Below, piece after piece: positions 8,258 to 14,232 of a DNA stretch of 35,541 bases. Within the stretch, counting starts at the first letter, position 1, and every line of letters starts with the position of its first letter. Made by a program: the position numbers and the translations under genes. This DNA is from Acidobacteriota bacterium (GTDB lineage Bacteria; Acidobacteriota; Vicinamibacteria; Vicinamibacterales; UBA2999), in contig CANIBQ010000053.1 of the NCBI GenBank assembly GCA_947465645.1, positions 1 through 35,541 on the forward strand, written 5' to 3'. The notes beneath the pieces were generated by a model that was not told the DNA's origin, did not search any database, and saw only the letters and a list, made by a program, of their open reading frames with translations.

Positions 8258-9109
8258 ATGAACATCGAACGCCTGGCGCACGAACTCGCCGCTCACCTCC
8301 TGCTCACTCGCCCCCTGGTCTGCGTGGATCTGGAAGCCACCGGCGTCTGGCCGGGCCAGGACCGCATCGTTCAGATTGCGGTCGCGACAATCGCCCCGGA
8401 CGGCACGGTCTCGACCTGGTCGTCGCTCGTGAACCCGGAGCAGCCGATTCCGCCGGCCACGACGGCCATCCACGGGATTTCGGACGCGATGGTCGCGGAC
8501 GCGCCGACCTTCGCGCAGCTGGCCGAGACGGTCAGGGCGCGACTGGCGGGTTGCGACCTGACGGGCTACAACGTCGAACGATTCGACCGCCGCATGCTGG
8601 CCGCCGAGTTTCGCCGCGTAGGGCTCGACGACCCGACGGTCGGCGCGCGCGTCATCGACGCCTACACGATCTTCATCCGCCAGGAGCCGCGGCGCCTGGA
8701 CGATGCCTTGCGGTTCTATGGGGTCGAGGAGGCACAGGCGACCCGGCGGTCACATGATGCGCGCAGCGATGTCGAGGCCACCGTCGCCGTGCTGGTCGCG
8801 CAGCTCAAGACGTATCCGGACGTGCCGAAGACGGTGGACGCGCTGCACGACTGGCTCTATCCACGCGACCCGAACCGGATTGACGCGGACGGGAAGCTGA
8901 TGTGGCGGGAGGGCGTCGCGACGGTGGCCTTCGGCGCGCAGGCGGGCACGTCGCTGGCGGATCTGGCCGCCACCGACCGCGGCTTCCTCGAGTGGGTGCT
9001 GCGCAAGGATTTCTCGGACGAGGTGAAAGCGATCGTCCGACGCGCGCTTACGGGACAGTTCCCCGTTCGTGGGGAGGCAGAAGAGCGACCCATTCGAGGC
9101 AGTTACTGA
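8258..9109 (+). CDS. DnaQ-like 3'-5' exonuclease (DEDDh family)
   Basis: A 283-aa protein with the RNase T/DnaQ fold. Exo I is CVDLEATG (Asp24, Glu26), Exo II is GYNVERFDRRM (Asp110) and Exo III is HDARSDVEAT (His166, Asp171), giving the full DEDDh catalytic set for two-metal hydrolysis of DNA or RNA 3' ends. The domain occupies about residues 18-185. The remaining roughly 100 residues (WLYPRDPNRIDADGKLMW, then a stretch with FGAQAGTSL) are typical of stand-alone exonucleases of this type rather than polymerase III epsilon. The ATG at 8258 is the first after the Fic relic; the longer frame from 8105 would translate the relic antisense. No strong ribosome-binding site is visible. Confidence 0.88.
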   Translation: MNIERLAHELAAHLLLTRPLVCVDLEATGVWPGQDRIVQIAVATIAPDGTVSTWSSLVNPEQPIPPATTAIHGISDAMVADAPTFAQLAETVRARLAGCDLTGYNVERFDRRMLAAEFRRVGLDDPTVGARVIDAYTIFIRQEPRRLDDALRFYGVEEAQATRRSHDARSDVEATVAVLVAQLKTYPDVPKTVDALHDWLYPRDPNRIDADGKLMWREGVATVAFGAQAGTSLADLAATDRGFLEWVLRKDFSDEVKAIVRRALTGQFPVRGEAEERPIRGSY

Positions 9110-9338
9110 CGGCGTTGAACGCCACCGTGACCGTGAGTCGTGGCACGTTGTCTGGCCGCTTATCCTTCACGTACTGCAGGCCCGTCGTAACGTGAATGGC
9201 GACCTCGCAGCCCTGTTCATCAGGTGTCTTCAGGTTTCGCCGATGTTCACAGCACTCCCTATTGACCGGGCCAGGTGGGTGACCAACAAGGACCGTGGGA
9301 CGCTTCACCCGCGCTGAGCTTACCAGCGCCCCCATCAC
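9048..9338 (-). other. Possible coding remnant, unidentified
   Basis: A 96-codon minus frame overlaps the exonuclease 3' end. Its middle (CEVAIHVTTGLQYV to VAFNAVSNCLEWVAL) has protein-like composition and mostly G or C at third codon positions, but matches no family I know. On the plus strand, about 9319-9461 another short frame reads like the end of a membrane protein (TLLRNTGLALTYGLVIAAVA) without a start codon. Both may be leftovers of genes disrupted in this patchwork region. Confidence 0.25.
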
Positions 9339-9424
9339 ACGCTGTTGCGCAACACTGGCCTCGCGCTGACCTATGGCCTCGTCATCGCGGCGGTCGCAAT
9401 GATCGCGACCGAAGAGTTCCTAAT

Positions 9425-9793
9425 TCAGCTGTCGCCCGCGTTTAGCGAGTCGTCGAGGTGACGGCTCGGGCCCATCCGTTCGTGCAGCACCCGGACGATC
9501 TCGATGACACCTTCCTGGGCGACGCGATAGTAGAGAACATGAACCGGTCTCCTGACCTTCGCAGAGTCGGCAGAGCGGCGCGCGTGTCGGACGTGGAAGC
9601 TCCGGACACCTGAACGGAGCTCGGTTCGGTTCTTCGTCAGCGGGCCTTGGGGCTCGTCCGCAACCTGCCGCATCGCATCGGCGAGAACAGCCGCGTATCG
9701 TTGCTGGCCGTCAGTGCCCCAACGCTCGGCGCTGGTTGCAAGAATGCTCCCGAGATCGAGCTGCGCTGGGCGCGCGAGCCGAAACCGCGCCAT
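9425..9793 (-). CDS. parE: ParE-family toxin
   Basis: A 122-aa RelE/ParE-fold protein: RPAQLDLGSILATSAERWG at the front, then YAAVLADAMRQVADEP, then GVRSFHVRH and PVHVLYYRV with IVRVLHERM near the end. These are the helical hairpin and core strands of ParE. ParE toxins of plasmid RK2 type poison DNA gyrase; whether this one does cannot be read from sequence. It starts six bases after the parD stop, so the two are cotranscribed. The length is slightly above the usual 95-105 aa because of a C-terminal tail. It appears intact. Confidence 0.88.
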   Translation of the reverse strand: MARFRLARPAQLDLGSILATSAERWGTDGQQRYAAVLADAMRQVADEPQGPLTKNRTELRSGVRSFHVRHARRSADSAKVRRPVHVLYYRVAQEGVIEIVRVLHERMGPSRHLDDSLNAGDS

Positions 9794-9799
9794 GCGGTC

Positions 9800-10081
9800 C
9801 TACCGCGCGCGCCTTGCAGCGGGAGTCGTCAACCGTTCGAGATACCCATCCAGATCGGTACCATCGACCTCAATGAAGTCGCCGCGATCGAGTGCATCGG
9901 TGCCAGCCTTGACCTGAGCACGGAGGATCTTGAGCTTGAGGCTGTCTTCCTTCCGGCGCTGTTGGAGTGCACGCAGGGCGTCGCGGATGGCTTCGCTGGC
10001 ATTCTGGTATTCACCCGCTTCGACGACCTCGTCGACAAACGCATCCTGCTCGGTGGTCAGGTTGATATTCCGGGTCGGCAT
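9800..10081 (-). CDS. parD: ParD-family ribbon-helix-helix antitoxin
   Basis: A 93-aa protein starting MPTRNINLTTEQDAFVDEVV with EYQNASEAIRDALRAL, the ribbon-helix-helix DNA-binding unit of ParD, followed by a helical and acidic tail that would neutralise ParE. The ATG at 10081 is preceded by AGAGGAG at suitable spacing, and the family consensus begins here; a longer frame upstream has no such support. A promoter with an overlapping palindrome lies immediately upstream. Confidence 0.88.
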   Translation of the reverse strand: MPTRNINLTTEQDAFVDEVVEAGEYQNASEAIRDALRALQQRRKEDSLKLKILRAQVKAGTDALDRGDFIEVDGTDLDGYLERLTTPAARRAR

Positions 10082-10102
10082 TGGGCGTGCTCCTCTTGAC
10101 GC

Positions 10103-10131
10103 AGAATAGCACTCATGGCAAAGATTGCCAA
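10103..10131 (-). promoter_or_regulatory. parDE promoter with overlapping operator palindrome
   Basis: Read on the minus strand, TTGGCA (10126-10131) and TATTCT (10103-10108) are separated by exactly 17 bp, a good sigma-70-like promoter. A perfect inverted repeat, TGGCAA-AGA-TTGCCA (10116-10130), covers most of the -35 box and spacer. Transcription would begin about 10096, 15 bp before the parD ATG. The arrangement fits autorepression by the ParD/ParDE complex. Confidence 0.62.
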
Positions 10132-10235
10132 TCGCCGGACGACCCCCGCATCTTCCCCGGCACAACCACTGAAGGCGCTACACCGCGGACGCGGGCGGGG
10201 GTTCCAACAGGCGTCGGAAAGGCGTTCTCCGCACG

Positions 10236-10760
10236 TCATCGGTGCCGTGGGGTGGCGATCCGCTGGTCCCCGATCTCGAACATGTGGAGGTGGCTGTTGG
10301 TCCAGCCGAGCGCGACCTGACACACGTCGTGGAGTCTTGCCAGTGTGACGGACGCGGGCACGTCGAGCCGTCGCCAGATCGGCGGTTCGATGTCGTCCAG
10401 CGTCACCTTCAATGTGCATGAGCGGCTGTCGTAGGAATAGTCGTGGGCTGGACCGACGGTGACGCCCGCCGACGCCTCTGACAGGCGAACGGCGTGGATG
10501 TCGGCGGGATCCAGCGCTCGCACGTCATCCCCCTCCCTGACGAACAACCTGTCGCGGTCGGGGTCGAGGCCGACCGACCGCAGCGACGGCCGAATATCGA
10601 CGCCGGCGAGGACGTCGAACGCCCCGAGGTGATCGGGAAGATCGGCCAACGGGTCTCCGATGAACAGTCGCTGCTCGCGGGTCCCGACCTCGATCACGGC
10701 GGCATCAAGATCGGGCAACGGTATTCGGAGCCGTCGACAGTAGCGATTATCGGAGTCCAT
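10236..10760 (-). pseudogene. Truncated protein ending in a PRiA4_ORF3-like segment
   Basis: The 174-codon frame ends with CTLKVTLDDIEPPIWRRL and LHDVCQVALGWTNSHLH, the hallmark start of the plasmid pRiA4b ORF-3 family, also found as a passenger of IS1096-like elements. That domain normally continues for more than 100 residues but here stops soon after FEIGDQR, next to the parDE promoter. The front 110 residues, including LPDHLGAFDVLAGVDIRPSL, I do not recognise. The reading frame also continues open upstream of the ATG (FIKDKAGKLIGFESLNYPSM) towards the neighbouring toxin gene. Together this suggests a chimera or a truncated gene, not an intact one. Confidence 0.5.
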
Positions 10761-10830
10761 GGAGGGGTAGTTCAGGCTCTCGAAGCCGATGAGCTTGCCG
10801 GCCTTGTCCTTGATGAAGCTGGTTGGCGTG

Positions 10831-11088
10831 TTAGTAGGTCGTCGAGGTGCGTCGGGCCACGTCCAACACGTCGATGGTCAGGCCCTTGATGTCGACCTCG
10901 AAGATGATCCGGTAGCTACCGACTCGCCGGCGCCACGTATTCTCCTCGCCCTGGAGACGCACAACATCGCCAGAAAACGGGTCGTCCTGCATCTCGCCAA
11001 GCGCAGCAAGGAGCCGCGCCCGATCCTTAGCGGGATTTTTTGCGAGCGACTTTTCGGCGCGGTGTGCGACCCGTAGCGTCCAAGACAT
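10831..11088 (-). CDS. RelE/ParE-superfamily toxin
   Basis: An 85-aa protein with the RelE layout: LRVAHRAEKSLAKNP, then ALGEMQDDPFSGDVVRLQG, then WRRRVGSYRIIFEVD and a final VLDVARRTSTTY. GSYRIIFE is the conserved core strand; members of this subgroup usually cut mRNA at the ribosome. The gene overlaps its antitoxin gene by 62 bp, an unusually long overlap, which fixes the translation ratio and ties the two together. It looks full length and intact. Confidence 0.85.
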   Translation of the reverse strand: MSWTLRVAHRAEKSLAKNPAKDRARLLAALGEMQDDPFSGDVVRLQGEENTWRRRVGSYRIIFEVDIKGLTIDVLDVARRTSTTY

Positions 11089-11323
11089 TGAGCAGCTGGT
11101 CGTAGGTGACGAATTGGCCTCTGCGAATCTCCGTCCGACCTTTGCCGATGGCGGCGAGTTCCGCCTTGTTCGGTGGTGCCGTCGGATACCGCCCGTCGAA
11201 GTACGCGCGCAGCGCCTCGCGGATCAGTTCCGAGCGTGTACGGTGCTCCGCACGACGCACCTTTTCAACTTCGGCGACCATCGCGGGCGGCAGAGAGATT
11301 GTGAGGGTATGAGTAGAACGCAT
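11027..11323 (-). CDS. CopG/Arc-type ribbon-helix-helix antitoxin
   Basis: A 98-aa protein. HTLTISLPPAMVAEVEKVRR and TRSELIREALRAYF form a ribbon-helix-helix DNA-binding domain at about residues 5-45. A middle segment and a basic tail (TPRRKVARKKSR) follow. The lysine/arginine-rich tail is coded within the overlap with the toxin gene. It would repress the promoter just upstream and neutralise the RelE-like toxin. Confidence 0.86.
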   Translation of the reverse strand: MRSTHTLTISLPPAMVAEVEKVRRAEHRTRSELIREALRAYFDGRYPTAPPNKAELAAIGKGRTEIRRGQFVTYDQLLNVLDATGRTPRRKVARKKSR

Positions 11324-11338
11324 CAGGGATATTGGATG

Positions 11339-11393
11339 GTGTTACTTAGTAATACTCGTCCTTTATCGTAAAGCGCGACAAGGTGCCTGTCAA
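11339..11393 (-). promoter_or_regulatory. Near-consensus promoter and operator of the CopG/RelE pair
   Basis: On the minus strand TTGACA (11388-11393, perfect consensus) is 17 bp from TACGAT (11365-11370). Just downstream, GTGTTACT-T-AGTAATAC (11339-11355 in plus coordinates) is a 17-bp near-palindrome with 7 of 8 arm positions paired. It would overlap the transcription start and lies 15 bp before the antitoxin ATG, the expected place for a ribbon-helix-helix autorepressor. Confidence 0.68.
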
Positions 11394-11645
11394 TCCGACC
11401 GCTCTGTCCACACCAAGCCAATTCCGATGCCTGTTCGGGATTCGCGGGTACCGCGCCTCACTTCCGCTAGATATACGGACTGCAGGCCGTCACCATTGGC
11501 TTGCAGGGGAGAGGACTTGGAGGGAAGGAAATGACGGAGAACGGTGATGTGGTCCTTCGGGCGGATGGGCGATTCGAGCGCGCAGTCATAGACCGGGACG
11601 AACCACCCCTCCTCGGACCAGTTCAGGCCGGCGTTGCCACAATCC
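11390..11645 (-). pseudogene. Coding remnant of an unidentified gene fused to the broken ParE
   Basis: A minus-strand frame reads NWSEEGWFVPVYDCALESP, then PKDHITVLRHFLPSKSSPL and onwards to a stop at 11390. Its third codon positions are almost all G or C, like real genes here, and the residue mix looks like protein. It has no start of its own and joins the ParE fragment at about 11645 in a different frame. I read it as the tail of an unknown gene left by a deletion. No family recognised. Confidence 0.4.
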
Positions 11646-11925
11646 GGCTTGGGTGCCGTCGTATCGGTACTGGAAGATGTAATCATCGCCCAGCACTTGT
11701 AGGACAAGCTGCCCGGTATTCTTCGCGCCCGGCGATGGGTCGGCCGAGCCTGGGATGTCGAGAGAGAATCTGCGTTCTGACGATGATCGCATCGGCAACC
11801 ATCCCTGCCAGCTCAGGGGATTGCTCTTGGAGGAAGGCTGCGAACCGATTGAGGTCGGCGAGGGCGTCGTCCGACCACTGCAGCTCTATTGACCCTGCCA
11901 CGGCTCGAATCGCGGCGTGCCCCAC
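11586..11925 (-). pseudogene. ParE-family toxin with a frameshift
   Basis: The first frame encodes a normal ParE front, IELQWSDDALADLNRFAAFL to HPRLGRPIAGREEYR, then runs into a stop at 11683. The conserved continuation QLVLQVLGDDYIFQYRYDGT is present one base out of frame. Removing one C from the CCC run at 11712-11714 restores it, so this is a single-base insertion or a sequencing error. After DGTQ the sequence no longer resembles ParE, so the last strand is also lost. It starts inside the antitoxin gene (ATG 11925 or GTG 11901), as expected for a TA pair. Confidence 0.75.
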
Positions 11926-12158
11926 GTGCGGAGCCAGCGCACAACCCGCTCGTGCGGCACCGTGCGCCCGCCGGCCTCGACCTTCTTCCAGCGTCGGTCG
12001 AGTTCCGCGATGTCTTCAGCCTCGACGGCAGTGGGCTCGCTCTCCAACGTGGCCAGTTCCGCTACCAGTTCCGACACCGTGACGCCGAGTTGCGCCGCGC
12101 GTGTCTGCAGCACGTCCGCAGTCTGCTCATCGACTTCGATTTGGACGTTCATGCTCAT
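11886..12158 (-). CDS. Antitoxin partner of the frameshifted ParE
   Basis: A 90-aa protein, MSMNVQIEVDEQTADVLQTR at the front with LGVTVSELVAELATLES, a ribbon-helix-helix-like DNA-binding region. Next comes an acidic stretch (EAEDIAELDRRWKKVEAG), then VPHERVVRWLRTWGTPRF near the end. This layout is common in antitoxins located directly upstream of ParE genes. The gene appears intact and overlaps the toxin start by about 40 bp. With the toxin broken it would be an orphan regulator. The ATG at 12158 begins the family-like sequence; an ATG six bases further in is equally possible. Confidence 0.7.
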   Translation of the reverse strand: MSMNVQIEVDEQTADVLQTRAAQLGVTVSELVAELATLESEPTAVEAEDIAELDRRWKKVEAGGRTVPHERVVRWLRTWGTPRFEPWQGQ

Positions 12159-12341
12159 GACATGAGGATACGGCAACAGCGCCCCCGCCTGGTGGCGTGA
12201 CTCGCGCCGGGGCGGCAAAGCAATTGCCTCGAAAAGCGCCGGGAGATAGGCCCGAAACCGGAAAGGATCGCTGAGGCGCGACAGGAACGCGGCGCGCCCG
12301 TAGTGATGGATCGCGCTCTCGGCGATGCCCGAGCGCTTCAT
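12159..12341 (-). pseudogene. Possible remnant of a DUF763-like gene
   Basis: In the same frame as the antitoxin, but upstream of it, the sequence reads MKRSGIA followed by HHYGRAAFLSRLSDPFRFRA. DUF763 proteins begin with a similar MKRSG-x-A and later have YG..EFLRRLSDPFWFQA, so this may be a copy with about 30 residues deleted between the two blocks. The rest of that long protein is absent. The similarity is from memory and short. Confidence 0.3.
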
Positions 12342-12462
12342 CCGATCATTGTCGCACCTCAGTGATGAGTCTGTTCGGCCTCGCGGGCTCGAGATACGCG
12401 AGACACTCAGGGGCGGAGATGCTCCGCAGGACCGCGTCACGTCTGGAGACCCGGTGGCCTCG

Positions 12463-12468
12463 TATAAT
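12463..12468 (+). promoter_or_regulatory. Perfect -10 box (TATAAT) for the S1-domain gene
   Basis: TATAAT lies six bases before the GTG start of the S1-domain gene, which would place the transcription start at or within a base or two of the start codon. The matching -35 position (about 12440-12445, CGTCTG) is poor. If used, this promoter makes a leaderless mRNA. Confidence 0.5.
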
Positions 12469-12474
12469 GCTCCA

Positions 12475-13932
12475 GTGAGTGAACCTGAAGAAGAAGACTT
12501 CGCAACGATGTTCGAAGCGTCGGTCAAGGCGCGTCGATTCGAACGGGGCCAGACCATCGAGGGCACCATCGTCGCGCTCGGTGCAGAGGTGGCGCTCGTC
12601 AGCGTCGGCGGAAAGAGCGAGGCACAGATCGCCCTTGACGAGCTGAAGGACGCGGAAGGCGACGTCGAATTCTCGATTGGCGATCGCCTCACGGCCGTCG
12701 TCGTCTCGACCAGCGGCGGCATCACGCTGTCGCGCAAGAATGTGCGCAACGCCGCGACGCAACGCGAGCTGGAGAACGCGTTTCAGGCCGGGTTCGCGGT
12801 GGAAGGCAAGGTCGAGAGCGTCAACAAGGGCGGCTATGAAGTGCGCATCGCGCGCGAGCGCGCCTTCTGCCCGCTCTCGCAGATCGACAGCGTCCGCACC
12901 GCCGACCCCGCGGTGCACGTCGGCAAGACCTACGCGTTCCGCCTCATCGAGTACAAGGACGGCGGCAAGTCGATGGTCGTCTCGCGGCGGAAGCTGCTCG
13001 AAGAGGAGCAGCAGGCAAACGCGGAGGCCGTTCGCGCCTCGATCGTCCCAGGCGCGGTGCTCCCCGGCCGGGTGGTGTCGGTGCCCGACTTCGGCGCCTT
13101 CGTCGATCTGGGCGGCGGCATCCAGGGCCTGCTTCACGTTTCGGACATGAGCTTCTCGCGCGCCACCACGCCCGGCGCGGTGGTCGCGCCAGGCGACACG
13201 ATCACTGTCAAAGTGCTGCGCGTTGACGAGGCCACTGGCAGGATTTCGCTTGGGCTGAAGCAACTGCAGGAAGATCCGTGGAGCACGGTCGGATCTACCT
13301 ACGCTGTGGGCCAGGTGCTGAACGGCCGCGTGACGCGCGTGGCGGAGTTCGGCGTGTTCGTGGAACTGGCGCCGGGCGTCGAAGGGCTGGCGCACGTCTC
13401 TACGTTCCCACCCACTGGCCGATCGGGCGACTGGGCCAAGTCCGCTCCCACCGCCGGCACGACGGCGGTGTTCGAGATTCTCAGCATCGATCTCGAAAAG
13501 AAGCGCATCGGCCTCGCGCTGGTCGAGGATGGATCCACGCGCGCGGCTGGCGCCACGGCATCAAGGGACGCATTCGCCCCGGGCGTCCTCGCCCCCGGCG
13601 TCATTCTGACCGGCAAGGTCGAGCGCCACGAAACGTTCGGTGTGTTCGTGTTCCTGTCACCAGGGCGCACCGGCCTGATGCCATCTTCCGAGACCGGCCT
13701 GGATCGCGACGCGGACCTGAGGAAAGCGTTTCCCGTCGGTAGCGAGGTCGAGGTGGCGGTGCTCGAAGCCGACGCCAGCGGCCGTCGCATTCGCCTCAGC
13801 AAGAAAGCGGTGGCGCAGCAGCGTGAGCAGGCGGAGCTGCGCGACTACGCCGCCAGGCCCGATGCGACGTCCGACGCCTCGATGGGGTCGCTCGCCGAGA
13901 AGCTCCGCGACGCCTTCAAGGGGCGGCGCTAG
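12475..13932 (+). CDS. Multi-S1-domain RNA-binding protein (ribosomal protein S1-like)
   Basis: A 485-aa protein built of five S1-type OB folds at about residues 25-88, 107-172, 191-262, 275-350 and 373-445. Domains 3 and 4 are the clearest: VVSVPDFGAFVDLGGGIQGLLH, and VTRVAEFGVFVELAPGVEGL. It is shorter than E. coli S1 (557 aa, six domains). S1 proteins hold mRNA on the 30S subunit; shorter relatives act as general RNA-binding factors. The GTG start (VSEPEEEDFATMFEAS) matches the acidic front typical of the family. The frame upstream to 12325 is not supported. No Shine-Dalgarno sequence is present. A GIY-YIG gene follows 12 bp downstream. Confidence 0.88.
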   Translation: MSEPEEEDFATMFEASVKARRFERGQTIEGTIVALGAEVALVSVGGKSEAQIALDELKDAEGDVEFSIGDRLTAVVVSTSGGITLSRKNVRNAATQRELENAFQAGFAVEGKVESVNKGGYEVRIARERAFCPLSQIDSVRTADPAVHVGKTYAFRLIEYKDGGKSMVVSRRKLLEEEQQANAEAVRASIVPGAVLPGRVVSVPDFGAFVDLGGGIQGLLHVSDMSFSRATTPGAVVAPGDTITVKVLRVDEATGRISLGLKQLQEDPWSTVGSTYAVGQVLNGRVTRVAEFGVFVELAPGVEGLAHVSTFPPTGRSGDWAKSAPTAGTTAVFEILSIDLEKKRIGLALVEDGSTRAAGATASRDAFAPGVLAPGVILTGKVERHETFGVFVFLSPGRTGLMPSSETGLDRDADLRKAFPVGSEVEVAVLEADASGRRIRLSKKAVAQQREQAELRDYAARPDATSDASMGSLAEKLRDAFKGRR

Positions 13933-13944
13933 GCTACTCCCCTC

Positions 13945-14199
13945 ATGCACCACGTGTACATCGTTCGCTGTGCGGACGGCAGCTTGTACACGGGCTATGC
14001 GCTCGACCCTCGGGAGCGTGAGAAGGTTCACAACACGGGGCGTGGCGCTCGATACACCGCGTCTCGCCTTCCGGTGTCGCTGATCTATTCGGAGCGCTTC
14101 GAATCCAAATCGGATGCGCTCAGGCGCGAGCACGAATTGAAGCGATTCACGCGCGGGAAGAAGGAGGCGCTCATCGCCGCCGGGAGTGCGGATTCCTAG
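13945..14199 (+). CDS. GIY-YIG nuclease-domain protein (UPF0213/YhbQ type)
   Basis: An 84-aa protein that is essentially a single GIY-YIG domain: VYIVRCADGSLYTGYALD at the front, the HNTGRGARYTASRLPVSLIY block, then SKSDALRREHELKRFTRGKK with the conserved Glu that binds the metal. The length matches the family (80-100 aa). These small proteins have been linked to DNA repair and DNA-end processing, but the physiological substrate is unclear. It begins 12 bp after the S1-domain gene and probably shares its transcript. Confidence 0.9.
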   Translation: MHHVYIVRCADGSLYTGYALDPREREKVHNTGRGARYTASRLPVSLIYSERFESKSDALRREHELKRFTRGKKEALIAAGSADS

Positions 14200-14232
14200 A
14201 CACCCCCCTTCCGGGGAGCGATAATCACCGCG

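Noticed and set aside
8020..8265. The Fic relic as a real 81-aa protein
   Set aside because: Only the 126-bp duplicated part resembles Fic; the flanking residues look random and there is no ribosome-binding site.
10825..10840. GTGTTAG near the RelE-like gene end as an integron attC core
   Set aside because: No paired inverse core or folded attC arms, and no integrase gene in the window.
12346..13395. A 349-codon minus-strand frame
   Set aside because: It is antisense to the S1-domain gene, which has five clear S1 folds; the minus frame is a GC-rich shadow.
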